Origin: Anaerotignum sp. | GTDB taxonomy: Bacteria > Bacillota > Clostridia > Lachnospirales > Anaerotignaceae | Assembly: GCA_020024265.1 (NCBI GenBank) | Contig: JAHHTW010000002.1 | Location: forward strand, 68,412-132,411 | Direction: 5' to 3' | DNA: 64,000 bases | Part shown: in pieces, positions 30,275 through 38,752 of the stretch | How positions within the stretch are numbered: position 1 is the first letter of the stretch | Layout: each line of letters begins with the position of its first letter | Position numbers and translations under genes: made by a program | Notes under the pieces: model-generated | Told to the model about the DNA's origin: nothing | The model's database searches: none | The model's input: only the letters and a program-made list of their open reading frames with translations

Positions 30275-30850
30275 ATGAAAAAATTAGTAACATTTGTTCT
30301 AAGCGGATTTTTGGCATTTTCTATGTGTGCCTGCTCCACTGGTTCTGACGCTTCGGATAATTCCAACAGCACTGAACAAGCAACAGAACAAGAGACAGAA
30401 AAGAAAAAAGAAAGTGATACACAATCATTTTCTATTGGTGAAGAAATAACCATAGGAGATTGGAAAATCACAGTAAATGGAATTCAATTTTTGGATACCA
30501 TAGAAGATGATTTCATGGTATTTTCACCAGACGAAGGTGGTAAGTTTGCAGTTATATCAGCTTCAGTAACTAATAACGGGAAAAATGCAAGTAAATTTTT
30601 ACCAACAGTACCGTTAGACGGTGACATATCAACTAAATTATTATATAGTGATGGTTATGAATTTATTTCTACTTCCTTATTAGCAGCATCTGATTTACAT
30701 GACGAAGTATTAAACCCGTTAATGTCTGCTGAGGGTAATATCGTTTTTGATATGCCCGAAGCTGCAGCCTCTGATGATAAAGAATTGACAATCAAATTTT
30801 TCCAAGGAGATGCAGCAGCAAACACTTCTGTATCTGTAAAACTTAGATAA
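30275..30850 (+). CDS. Lipoprotein with DUF4352-like domain
   Basis: The 191-residue protein begins with a lipoprotein signal (KKLVTFVLSGFLAFSMCACS), where Cys 20 is the probable acylated residue. A Ser/Thr/Glu-rich spacer (~21-50) follows, then a DUF4352/telokin-like beta domain (GEEITIGDWKITVNGIQF, then FAVISASVTNNGKNASKFL). Such immunoglobulin-like lipoproteins are surface anchored; some phage-borne ones alter phage infection, but that role is only a possibility here. ATG 30275 follows AAGAAAGGGG. Confidence 0.82.
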   Translation: MKKLVTFVLSGFLAFSMCACSTGSDASDNSNSTEQATEQETEKKKESDTQSFSIGEEITIGDWKITVNGIQFLDTIEDDFMVFSPDEGGKFAVISASVTNNGKNASKFLPTVPLDGDISTKLLYSDGYEFISTSLLAASDLHDEVLNPLMSAEGNIVFDMPEAAASDDKELTIKFFQGDAAANTSVSVKLR

Positions 30851-30905
30851 TTATTGTATATAACACCGACATTCTCTTTATAAAAATAGCTAGGTGTAAA
30901 TATTC

Positions 30906-30936
30906 AAGGGTGTCGCATATTGCTACACCCTTTTCT
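30906..30936 (+). terminator. Intrinsic terminator after the lipoprotein gene
   Basis: AAGGGTGT (30906-30913) pairs with ACACCCTT (30925-30932), followed by a short T run. It lies about 55 bases past the lipoprotein stop. Confidence 0.65.
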
Positions 30937-30959
30937 TAGCTTACTAAAAAATGATAAGT

Positions 30960-31095
30960 TTGTATCGGTTGCCACGCTGCCGAAATTCTTTCTGAGTGTC
31001 TGAAAGAACTTTTCCGGCGTAATATGTTTGACCAACACCCGACAGAACGAAAAGTCAGAAAAGCATTTGATACATATATTTTGAATTTCAAATAA
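30960..31095 (+). pseudogene. Orphan coding fragment between cargo genes
   Basis: One plus-strand frame reads CIGCHAAEILSECLKELFRR, then NMFDQHPTERKVRKAF and a DTYILNFK end before TAA. It has no start codon or ribosome site but a protein-like composition. It looks like the 3' remnant of a lost gene; the family is not recognised. The 370 bases between the lipoprotein gene and the antirepressor remnant otherwise hold only two terminator hairpins. Confidence 0.3.
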
Positions 31096-31114
31096 TGATC
31101 CAATTTTTTCGAAA

Positions 31115-31150
31115 TAAAAAAAGCGGTGGCTTCCCATCGTTTTTTTTATT
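31115..31150 (-). terminator. Bidirectional hairpin terminator after the antirepressor remnant
   Basis: AAAAAAAGCGGTGG and CCATCGTTTTTTT pair with one bulge, leaving T runs in both directions. It lies about 75 bases beyond the 3' end of the leftward antirepressor fragment. Confidence 0.6.
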
Positions 31151-31222
31151 TCTGTTTTTTAACATCAAAAATCAAAAATAGAATTTTTTATGCCAAAATC
31201 ATTTTTTCACATAAATTCGTTT

Positions 31223-31636
31223 TTAATTTGCAAAAATAAGAAGGTGCATTTTTTCATCAGTAACATCAAATACATATGTTCCATTGTTGCCTAATGCAAT
31301 CCGTTCCCCTTTTCCCAAACTTTCTAAATTTAATTCTTCTCCAATTTGCTGTTGCTGTACTGCATTTACGGTTTCTAATTGTTTAATTTTTTTATCTGCA
31401 ATCTGCAATGCTCTTGCCATAACCTTTTCAGGGCTATTCCAGTCTTTTTCCAGCTGGATAAAATATTGTCTTGCTTGTTTTCCACGCTCATTACGCTGTA
31501 GCATACAAAGCTCTTTTGCCATTTCAATAGTAATTTGATGGTCTTGTGCTGGTCTGTCGCCACGAGGTTTTACCGAATTTTCGGTAAAACTCATAAAATC
31601 AATATTTTCAACAAAACCATATCCACACGAAACCAC
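31223..31636 (-). pseudogene. Truncated antirepressor (AntA/ANT-like) remnant
   Basis: The frame (137 codons, possible GTG start at 31636) begins in the middle of an AntA-type domain (GFVENIDFMSFTENSVKPRG, then HQITIEMAKELCMLQRNERG). It continues through a coiled linker with NAVQQQQI, which is shared with the complete antirepressor at 25.1-25.9 kb, and then ends in a short unrelated tail. The usual N-terminal ~50 residues and the C-terminal KilA-C domain are absent. It is most probably a decayed gene; its orientation opposes the cargo genes around it. Confidence 0.72.
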
Positions 31637-31716
31637 TTACATATTTAGTCACGCCTCTCATGGTATATGTAAACAAAACATATACTTGACGAAATTAATA
31701 ATAAAATAAGATTATA

Positions 31717-31745
31717 TTGACTATTTATTGATTTTTATGTATAAT
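31717..31745 (+). promoter_or_regulatory. Promoter for the unknown/Xre-peptidase/Fic operon
   Basis: TTGACT (31717-31722) and TATAAT (31740-31745) are spaced exactly 17 bases, about 30 bases upstream of the ATG at 31778. A 7-base inverted repeat (GTATATG / CATATAC, about 31659-31681) lies upstream and may be an operator for the Xre protein of this operon. Confidence 0.72.
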
Positions 31746-31777
31746 TCTTTATATTAAAAACGTCAAGGAGTGATAAA

Positions 31778-32428
31778 ATGGATAGACGAACTAAAGATTT
31801 ATTTGATTCTAATTTTAACTTTACATTCAAAGCCTCTACCTTACACAATATCCATATTGCACTGCTGGCTTTGGAAAACTTTTTGCAAAAGAATGAGAAA
31901 TTTTTCTCTATGAATAAAGGAACATGCCTATTAGGACATTTGAGAAGTTATGCTGTAGAAAGACAGTTTCTATGTTCTACCTTTAATCCACAATCTAATT
32001 ATTCCGTCATCATGAAACCTGTGAATAATTATGGATATCAGGCTTTATCTATTGAAACCAAAGATTTTATTGTGAGCATTGGTCATACGAAAACCCCATA
32101 TAAATTGTTATCAGTATCAAAATATAAAAAACAATATGCCTTATCTAATGCTGATTTGGATCAACAGATAAGATTTGATTTTCCAAATGATGTTGCTGAA
32201 ATTATGCATCCTAAAAAATATGCTCAAATTACATACGGATATGATGATAAGTCAAAAACTCTAACACATCTCAATATTCTATTGCCTAGTAGTGACTATA
32301 AAAATATCGAACATTCTATAGATTTACTTGGTAGTTTTAAGATATACGAAAATTATGTACCAGAAAAAGTAGTAGAAGAATCTATTATTACATTAAAAAC
32401 AGAGCTTGCAGCAGAAGTGAAATCATAA
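31778..32428 (+). CDS. Protein of unknown function coupled to Xre-Zn-peptidase (216 aa)
   Basis: ATG 31778 follows GGAGTG. The N-terminal ~60 residues are helical (NIHIALLALENFLQKNEKFF), and the rest is mixed alpha/beta with KDFIVSIGHTKTPYKLLSVS and YAQITYGYDDKSKTLTHLNI. There is no signal peptide or membrane segment. I do not recognise the family. It ends 16 bases before the Xre-ImmA/IrrE gene in one transcript. Two-gene units of an unknown protein plus an Xre-fused COG2856 peptidase occur as toxin-antitoxin or defence candidates, so this may be the effector; that is inference only. Confidence 0.68.
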   Translation: MDRRTKDLFDSNFNFTFKASTLHNIHIALLALENFLQKNEKFFSMNKGTCLLGHLRSYAVERQFLCSTFNPQSNYSVIMKPVNNYGYQALSIETKDFIVSIGHTKTPYKLLSVSKYKKQYALSNADLDQQIRFDFPNDVAEIMHPKKYAQITYGYDDKSKTLTHLNILLPSSDYKNIEHSIDLLGSFKIYENYVPEKVVEESIITLKTELAAEVKS

Positions 32429-32443
32429 AAAGTTGGTGATACT

Positions 32444-33589
32444 ATGATAAATAACAAAAAACAAGTAATACCATATCGTATAAAACAAGGAAGGGTTTCA
32501 AGAGGTTTATCTATGATGGACTTGGCAGAGCTTGCATCTGTGAGCAAACAAGCCATTTCTCAATATGAACTTGGGAAAAATGAACCTAGTAAACTAGTAT
32601 TAAACACTATTGCAAATATTTTGAAATATCCAATTAGCTTTTTTTATAAACCACTTCCAGCAAATACAAATGCTTCTAGTACAGTATTTTTTCGAAGTGG
32701 AAGAACAGCAAAAGTAAAGACCTTAAATGCAGCACGAGAAAAAATCGAACTTTTTAGGGAAATAACAAATTATTTAGAAAGCTATGTTAATTTCCCAACA
32801 TTAGATTTTCCAAAAATAAACTATACTGATTGTGGCATAGATCCAATTACCAATAATGAAATAGAAAAATGTGCATGGAAATTAAGAGAACATTGGGGGC
32901 TTGGAAATGGTCCAATAGACAACCTGATGAATGTAGTACAAAAAAATGGAATCATGGTTTCTAAAATGGAACTACGCTTAAATAAATTAGATGCATTTTC
33001 CGTATGGTTTGACAACAAACCTTTTATTTTCCTAAGCAGTGACAAAAATACAAATGCTAGAATCAGATTTGATATTGCTCACGAACTTGGACATCTTCTT
33101 ATGCATTCAGATTGTTACTCTGAGGAAGATTTTGCAAACCGCATTACCCGTGAAAAACTTGAAGATGAAGCAAATAGATTCGCAGGTGCATTTCTTTTAC
33201 CAAAAGAAACATTTTCTAATGATGTATTCTCTACATCCATTGATCATTTCGTCCATCTAAAAACAAAATGGAAAACCTCTATTGCAAGTATGATTTACAG
33301 ATGTGATACACTTGAAATCTTATCATCAAATCAGATTAAATATTTGAAAGATCAAATGACTGCAAAAGGCTATTGGAGAAAAGAACCTTTAGACACAGAA
33401 ATACCAGTAGAAAAACCATTTGCTCATAAACAAGCAATATTATTGTTGCTAGACAACCATATTGTTACCCCAAATCAATTAGTAGAAGATATCGGTTGTT
33501 TTGCAGAAGAATTAGAAGAATATTGTTTCTTAGAAAAAGGTACATTATCGTATACAAAAGATGCCAAGATTATACAATTAAGACGATAA
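32444..33589 (+). CDS. Xre-family regulator fused to ImmA/IrrE (COG2856) Zn-peptidase
   Basis: The 381-residue protein has an HTH_XRE domain at residues ~10-65 (GLSMMDLAELASVSKQAISQ) and a COG2856 peptidase domain with HELGH at residues 213-217 (DIAHELGHLLMHSD), plus a DEANRFAGAFLLP segment that supplies the third metal ligand region. In ICEBs1 and related systems, ImmA peptidases cleave a repressor. When fused to Xre they often control a neighbouring effector gene. Its place between the unknown gene and Fic copy 2, within 20 bases of each, indicates one operon. Confidence 0.88.
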   Translation: MINNKKQVIPYRIKQGRVSRGLSMMDLAELASVSKQAISQYELGKNEPSKLVLNTIANILKYPISFFYKPLPANTNASSTVFFRSGRTAKVKTLNAAREKIELFREITNYLESYVNFPTLDFPKINYTDCGIDPITNNEIEKCAWKLREHWGLGNGPIDNLMNVVQKNGIMVSKMELRLNKLDAFSVWFDNKPFIFLSSDKNTNARIRFDIAHELGHLLMHSDCYSEEDFANRITREKLEDEANRFAGAFLLPKETFSNDVFSTSIDHFVHLKTKWKTSIASMIYRCDTLEILSSNQIKYLKDQMTAKGYWRKEPLDTEIPVEKPFAHKQAILLLLDNHIVTPNQLVEDIGCFAEELEEYCFLEKGTLSYTKDAKIIQLRR

Positions 33590-33607
33590 GTGGTAGGAGA
33601 GATTATT

Positions 33608-34342
33608 ATGTATTTTACAAAAATAGATACTTTAACCACCCAGCTTCGTTCCATGCGTCCCTTAAACCATGCAGAGCTTCAACGGCTGCATGAAGAATTC
33701 ATGATAGAAAATACCTATGATTCCAACGCTATCGAGGGAAATACCCTTACATTGCAGGAAACTGCTTTGATATTACAAAACGGTATCACCATCGCAGAGA
33801 AGCCCCTTCGGGATCATCTGGAAGCCATCGGACACAAAGACGCATTTTTCTATATGATGGAGATTGCAGACCGTAAAGAGCCGCTGACAGAGCGTATTAT
33901 AAAGGATATACATGCATTGGTGCTGATGAATGATGCCGCAAACCGTGGCGTATATCGCCGCCTTCCTGTTCGTATCATGGGTGCTACCCATACGCCACCA
34001 CAGCCATATATGGTACCGGTAGAAATGGAAAGACTGATGGTGCAATACAAAGAAATGAAACAAGAAAAACATATCTTGGAAGCCATTGGCATATTCCATT
34101 TACAATTTGAAGGGATTCACCCCTTTATCGACGGCAACGGCAGAACAGGACGCTTGCTCTTAAATTTGGAGTTGATAAAAGCAGGTATGCTGCCCATCAA
34201 CATCAAATTCACAGACCGTCGTAAATACTATGTCTGTTTTGAAGAGTATTATCAGAATGGCAATGCGAATGCCATGATACAGATGATTGCAGAATATGAA
34301 GCAGAAGCGTTGGAACATCGCATTGCTATGTTAAGTATATAA
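33608..34342 (+). CDS. Fic-domain protein, copy 2 (class II, with inhibitory helix)
   Basis: The protein has 244 residues, like copy 1, and starts at ATG 33608 behind GGTAGGAGAG, 18 bases after the Xre-peptidase gene. The inhibitory SNAIEG and catalytic HPFIDGNGRTGR motifs are both present. The first ~55 residues differ from copy 1 at several positions (TTQLRSMRPLNHAELQRLHE), while the remainder is identical except the last residue. It is probably expressed from the promoter at 31.7 kb with the two genes upstream. The target protein is unknown. Confidence 0.93.
   Translation: MYFTKIDTLTTQLRSMRPLNHAELQRLHEEFMIENTYDSNAIEGNTLTLQETALILQNGITIAEKPLRDHLEAIGHKDAFFYMMEIADRKEPLTERIIKDIHALVLMNDAANRGVYRRLPVRIMGATHTPPQPYMVPVEMERLMVQYKEMKQEKHILEAIGIFHLQFEGIHPFIDGNGRTGRLLLNLELIKAGMLPINIKFTDRRKYYVCFEEYYQNGNANAMIQMIAEYEAEALEHRIAMLSI
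33773..34338 (+). repeat. 566-bp direct repeat, copy 2 (inside Fic gene 2)
   Basis: This is the partner of 29491-30056, in the same orientation, with a single mismatch over 566 bases. The repeats bracket the lipoprotein gene, the antirepressor remnant, the unknown gene and the Xre-peptidase gene. Confidence 0.93.
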
Positions 34343-34393
34343 ATTTCATTGATATGACATAACCATAATAAATTGTAATGAAGGAGTGATATT

Positions 34394-35893
34394 ATGGTTG
34401 CCATTTATGCAAGACAATCCATTGAAAAAAAAGACAGCCTAAGTATAGAAAACCAGATTGCGCTTGCCAGGAGAGAAGCCCGCACCGATGACATTAAAAT
34501 TTATCAGGATAGCGGATTTTCCGGCAAAAACACAAACCGCCCTGCATTTACACAGATGATGCAGGATATTCAAAATGGACTGATTGATCAGGTCATTGTA
34601 TATCGTCTGGATCGTATCAGCCGCAGCATATTGGATTTTGCCGACTTCATCAATGAATTAGAGGCAAAAAAAGTTTCGTTCATATCTGCTACGGAAAAAT
34701 TTGATACATCAACTCCAATGGGCAGAGCCATGCTGTACATTGTCGTTGTATTCGCCCAGCTGGAGCGAGAAACGATTGGCGAACGTGTGCGAGATAATTA
34801 TTATGCACGTATCAAAAACGGCGCATGGGGCGGAGGTCCCGCCGCTTACGGCTTCGATTTGGTGCGCACACAAATAAACGGCAAAGCCTGTACAACATAT
34901 CAGGCAAACGAACATATAGAGGTAGTCAAAAAAATTTTTGATTTGTATGCCCAACCGGGTACGACATTGCGCTCAATCCAAAATCAGCTCAACGCAGAAG
35001 GTGTCAGAACAAAAAACGGACGCTATTTTTCATCCATCAAAATTTCAGATATACTGAAAAACCCTTCCTATGTACAAGCAGATCAGTCCATATACAACTA
35101 CTATCAATCCAAAGGCTGTATCATGGGAGCAAAGCCGGAAGCATTTGACGGCATACATGGATGTATTTTGGTGGGCAAGCGTGATGCATCCACACGAAAA
35201 TATCATGATATATCCAATCATACGATTGCCATTGGAAAACAGGAGGGTGTTGTGGATAGCAGCACATTTCTATTTTGTCAAAGCAAGCTCTCCCAAAATA
35301 TGCAAATCAAGAATACCAACAAAGGGAAGTATTCGTGGTTGACCGGATTGGTAAAATGCGGATTGTGTGGCTATTCCATGAATATACGTTCATGGGATTC
35401 CAAAAAATTAAACCGTAAAAAACATGTCTTTGCCTGCTCCGGACATTACAATATGGGCTGCTGCCCCGTTTATTTTTCCAGAGATGTCGGCGAGGTGGAG
35501 GACTATGTGACAAATGAAATGCTCAGCGAAGTACAAAAGTATCAGCTCAAATCCAATCAGCAGGAGCAGGAAACACAAAAGAAATGCAACGAATTTCAGG
35601 TAAAGATTGCTGATATTGATGGTAAAATCGAAAATCTGATTGCCTCCTTGGAGCAGATCGGAAATGTATCGGCAGAATATATCAATCGCAGAATTGAAAT
35701 GCTGCATGCCGAAAAAATGAAACTGTTTGATGCATACAATATGCTTGTATCAGAGCGCAAATCACTACCCATCACACCATTTACCGCAAGTGATTGGTAT
35801 GAAATGGATCTGGCAGATAAGCGCATGATTGCAGTATCCATCATTGACAAAGTATTGATTTCACCAAACGATATACAGGTTCTGTTCAAATGA
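34394..35893 (+). CDS. Large serine recombinase (phage integrase)
   Basis: The 499-residue protein has the catalytic resolvase domain at residues ~1-145 with nucleophile Ser 9 (AIYARQSIEKK) and YRLDRISRS, a recombinase domain (~155-275) containing IKNGAWGGGPAAYGF, a zinc ribbon (~315-360, KCGLCGYSMNI then CSGHYNMGCCP) and a coiled coil (~385-450). Large serine integrases join short non-homologous att sites, with a directionality factor for excision. It is the last phage gene before the truncated deacetylase, so attachment must be close by. Confidence 0.95.
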   Translation: MVAIYARQSIEKKDSLSIENQIALARREARTDDIKIYQDSGFSGKNTNRPAFTQMMQDIQNGLIDQVIVYRLDRISRSILDFADFINELEAKKVSFISATEKFDTSTPMGRAMLYIVVVFAQLERETIGERVRDNYYARIKNGAWGGGPAAYGFDLVRTQINGKACTTYQANEHIEVVKKIFDLYAQPGTTLRSIQNQLNAEGVRTKNGRYFSSIKISDILKNPSYVQADQSIYNYYQSKGCIMGAKPEAFDGIHGCILVGKRDASTRKYHDISNHTIAIGKQEGVVDSSTFLFCQSKLSQNMQIKNTNKGKYSWLTGLVKCGLCGYSMNIRSWDSKKLNRKKHVFACSGHYNMGCCPVYFSRDVGEVEDYVTNEMLSEVQKYQLKSNQQEQETQKKCNEFQVKIADIDGKIENLIASLEQIGNVSAEYINRRIEMLHAEKMKLFDAYNMLVSERKSLPITPFTASDWYEMDLADKRMIAVSIIDKVLISPNDIQVLFK

Positions 35894-35922
35894 AAAAGAG
35901 AGGGGTTTTCCCTCTCTTTTTT
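35893..35922 (+). terminator. Intrinsic terminator after the integrase gene
   Basis: AAAAAGAGAGGG / CCCTCTCTTTTT forms a perfect 12-base-pair stem with a 5-base loop, with T runs in both directions. It overlaps the 3' end of the integrase gene and insulates the prophage end from the leftward deacetylase gene. Confidence 0.9.
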
Positions 35923-35950
35923 GTGTGAATTTTGTTTCGTGTGTTTCCAC
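35923..35950. other. Probable prophage-chromosome junction (attachment site)
   Basis: The deacetylase reading frame follows its family up to QWDV (codons ending near 35948) and then becomes unrelated, at a point 25-55 bases beyond the integrase gene and its terminator. The crossover core must therefore lie near 35923-35950. The other att site lies outside the window, so the core bases cannot be identified. Confidence 0.65.
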
Positions 35951-36660
35951 ATCCCATTGGATAGAAAAATAATTATTTTCTTTTGCTGTTTGGATCACAT
36001 TATCGTTATATTCCCCAAACGGAGGTCGAAACAATTTCATATCCAGTCCTGTGATTTCTTTGACGGCTTCATGGCATCCTTGTAACTCTTTTGTGATTTC
36101 TTCGGAAGAAAGCTGATTCATATGCGGATGTGTTGCGGAGTGATTCCCCAAATCATGCCCAGCTTGTGCAATCTTCGCTACTTCATCAGGATATTTTTCC
36201 ACCCAATAGCCACAAAGGAAAAATGTTGCTTTGACATCATTCTTTTCCAAAATAGAAAGCAGTGTATCTGTATCATCTGCACCCCATGCAGCATCAAAGC
36301 TGATTGCTACTTTTTTCTCATCTGTTTCTACACAATAAATAGGAAGTTCCTTTTTTGCATCTGCCGAAAGGATAACCGCTGCTTTTTGCACCGCTGGCGG
36401 AAGCAAGCGTATACCGCTGAGTACCACCGCCAATGCTGCCACACCATATGCAAGATATCGTTTTTTCCACTTCCATGCTCCAAAAAACTGCATATTCCCA
36501 CACCTTTCTTATTTTTTCTCTCGGGCAAGCATGATATGACAATATACCACACCACCCTATATATCGTATGAAAAAACATAATGGTGTATGTATGTTTCTG
36601 ATTGGTGATGTTTGCTTACAGAATATTTCACATGCATATCCTGCTCTATACAATTAAGAA

Positions 36661-36689
36661 TTGAAAAAAAAAGTGTCCTATGCTAAAAT
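36661..36689 (+). promoter_or_regulatory. Promoter for the LtaS-like gene
   Basis: TTGAAA (36661-36666) and TAAAAT (36684-36689) are spaced 17 bases apart, 43 bases upstream of ATG 36732. The 240-base region also has to hold the divergent promoter of the deacetylase gene, which I could not define. Confidence 0.6.
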
Positions 36690-36731
36690 ATGAATTTGTA
36701 ATGACATTATAATCGGAAAGGATACAAAACA

Positions 36732-38621
36732 ATGCGAGGTATGATACACAAACAATATCAAATTTTTCCGGATAACCGAGCAGGGAAAATCATACAGATG
36801 ATTTTTGCTTGGCTTTTTCCACTCTATATTGTACTGATTGGCAACTTCATTTCCTTTGGCTCCTTCTCACTTCTGGGCAGCTTTTTGACTGAACAAATGG
36901 GTGCAGTTGCATTTGGTTTGATTTTATTTTATTTTCTCTATCTGCTCATTGCCTTACTGGTATCCAGATTTTGGATTTCTTCGCTTGTCACAGGTTTCTT
37001 GGGTATTTTATTTCCATTGATCGACTATTTTAAGGTACTGATTTTGAAAGAGCATTTTTATCCTTGGGATCTGGCACTTGCACAAAGTGCAGGCAGCTTT
37101 ACAAAATTTCTCAGCAGTATTTCTTTTCCAATGAGCTATATTTTGCTGATTGGATTGACTATTGTATATGTGATGCTGCTCTTTTTCACAAAGGCAAGTA
37201 TTCCACACATGGGTAAAAAACGTTTTGTGGGTGCATTTGTCTGTGCTGTGGCAATTGCTCTTTTCATTGGTAACCCTATGGTACGCAAATCCTATGCTGG
37301 TCTTTTTGGTTTGACTGCCGAAGAAGGGGACAATCAAAATCAGTTCTATCGGACATATGGCTTTTATACCGCTTTTGCGCTGAATTTTGGTTCTTCCGAT
37401 ACCTTGCGGCCATCGGATTACAGCAAGGAAACCATACAAAGGATGTTTGCGGAATATGTGCCTGAAAATCCCGAAGTGCCGGAGGCTTTCCAATATCCCG
37501 ATGTTGTTGTCGTACTGTCCGAAGCATTTTGGGATCCTACTGTACTGAAGGGTGTCACATTCTCGGATGATCCTTTGAAAAACTATCGTGCCATTGCCAA
37601 AGAACATCCCAGTGGTCAAATGGTTTCCTGTACATTTGGTGGCGGTACGATTCGTCCGGAGTTTGAAGTGCTTTCCGGTATGTCTACCAGTGCATTGCCT
37701 CCCGGCAATATGCCATATCAACAATATGTACATGAACCAACATTTTCTTATGCGCAGTTTTTCAAAAATTTGGGGTATGATACGCTTGGGATACACTCCT
37801 ATCAGAAAACATTTTATGAGCGTAACCGTAGCTATCCTTTGATTGGGATTGACGAAATGTTGGGGGAAAATGATTTCAAAACGGAACTGCATTGGAACAG
37901 TGGCCCTTATATCACAGATGAAACCATTGCAGATGAAATCATATACCAGCTGGAACAGCCACATGACACCGGTTTATACCTCATGGCAATCACAATGGAA
38001 AACCATAGCATGTATCATGACAAATTTGATGAATCTGAATGGAATATCAAGGTTCATGGTGACAATCTTTCCGAAGAGGAAAAAATCACATTACAGAACT
38101 ATTGTAAGGGTACCAGTGATTCTGATGCCGCACTTGGTCAGCTTTATGAATATATCATGCAGCGTGAAAAACCAACGGTTTTGCTTTGGTATGGCGATCA
38201 CTTACCCACATTGGGGGATAATTTTGTACCCTATACCTCCACAGGCACCATTGCTTCAGATACTGCTGCACAGTGGACAGAGGAGGAGAAAAATACAATG
38301 TTCCGCACACCTTATCTGATGTTTGCAAACTATGACACACACAAAGAATACTTTGCAGATGAACAGGCAGTTTCTCCCTATATGCTCGGAGCATTGCTTT
38401 GTGACTATATCCATGCTCCGGAGTGTTTGCAAACAAACTTCTTATTGGATGTGTACAAGGTCAGCCCCTATATCAGCAAATACTATCATCTTTATGCTCC
38501 CGGAACAGACCTCGATCAGCTGGAGCATATGCTCAAACTGCATCGTTATCTCACATACGATGAGCTGATTGGCGATCGGTATTTATATGATATGCAGGGA
38601 TTTGCCCTACCAAAAAGCTAA
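36732..38621 (+). CDS. LtaS-like phosphoglycerol transferase / alkaline phosphatase superfamily protein
   Basis: The 629-residue protein has about five membrane segments in the first ~190 residues and an extracellular sulfatase-fold domain after that. Domain motifs are VVVLSEAFWDPT (metal-binding Glu), CTFGGGTIRPEFEVLSGMST (nucleophile Thr), ITMENHSMYHDKF and LWYGDHLPTLGDN (Asp-His metal ligands). Family members add glycerol-phosphate from phosphatidylglycerol to lipoteichoic acid or related glycans. It is a single-gene unit with its own promoter and terminator. Exact acceptor is unknown. Confidence 0.9.
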   Translation: MRGMIHKQYQIFPDNRAGKIIQMIFAWLFPLYIVLIGNFISFGSFSLLGSFLTEQMGAVAFGLILFYFLYLLIALLVSRFWISSLVTGFLGILFPLIDYFKVLILKEHFYPWDLALAQSAGSFTKFLSSISFPMSYILLIGLTIVYVMLLFFTKASIPHMGKKRFVGAFVCAVAIALFIGNPMVRKSYAGLFGLTAEEGDNQNQFYRTYGFYTAFALNFGSSDTLRPSDYSKETIQRMFAEYVPENPEVPEAFQYPDVVVVLSEAFWDPTVLKGVTFSDDPLKNYRAIAKEHPSGQMVSCTFGGGTIRPEFEVLSGMSTSALPPGNMPYQQYVHEPTFSYAQFFKNLGYDTLGIHSYQKTFYERNRSYPLIGIDEMLGENDFKTELHWNSGPYITDETIADEIIYQLEQPHDTGLYLMAITMENHSMYHDKFDESEWNIKVHGDNLSEEEKITLQNYCKGTSDSDAALGQLYEYIMQREKPTVLLWYGDHLPTLGDNFVPYTSTGTIASDTAAQWTEEEKNTMFRTPYLMFANYDTHKEYFADEQAVSPYMLGALLCDYIHAPECLQTNFLLDVYKVSPYISKYYHLYAPGTDLDQLEHMLKLHRYLTYDELIGDRYLYDMQGFALPKS

Positions 38622-38685
38622 GTGAATGTATCTTTGCAAAATATTACAATAACATCAAGTTTCACTGATAGAGAGGGATTTATAT

Positions 38686-38732
38686 AAAGAAAAATGTGCA
38701 GCCAACGGATTGTCTGCACATTTTTCTTTTTT
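38686..38732. terminator. Bidirectional intrinsic terminator between convergent genes
   Basis: AAAGAAAAATGTGCAG and CTGCACATTTTTCTTT form a 16-base-pair perfect stem with a 12-base loop, T-rich on both sides. It ends the rightward LtaS-like gene and the long leftward phosphate operon. Confidence 0.92.
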
Positions 38733-38752
38733 TATACACAGCAATACATCAT

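Larger units (their letters stand above)
35861..36493 (-). pseudogene. pdaB: PdaB-like polysaccharide deacetylase, 3' end replaced by prophage
   Basis: The frame starts at ATG 36493 (MQFFGAWKWKKRYLAYGVAA, one membrane anchor). It contains the NodB domain motifs KVAISFDAAWGADDTDTLLS (metal-binding Asp), HDLGNHSATHPHMNQLSSEE (HxxxH) and LFRPPFGEYNDNV, then FSIQWDVETHE near residue 180. Family members continue for about 60 more residues with LD-W and LMH-type motifs, which are absent; the frame instead runs into phage sequence. This sporulation-linked cell-wall deacetylase is therefore cut by the prophage and would be whole only after excision. Confidence 0.82.

Noticed and set aside
34394..35893. 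Interpretation of the serine recombinase as part of a transposon or conjugative element.
   Set aside because: It lies at the end of a complete phage gene set, facing a truncated chromosomal gene, and no transfer or relaxase genes of a conjugative element are present. The HUH protein is in the phage replication operon.
37008..37964. Minus-strand 318-codon frame opposite the LtaS-like gene.
   Set aside because: It is antisense to a clear sulfatase-fold gene and has no domain or start signal.
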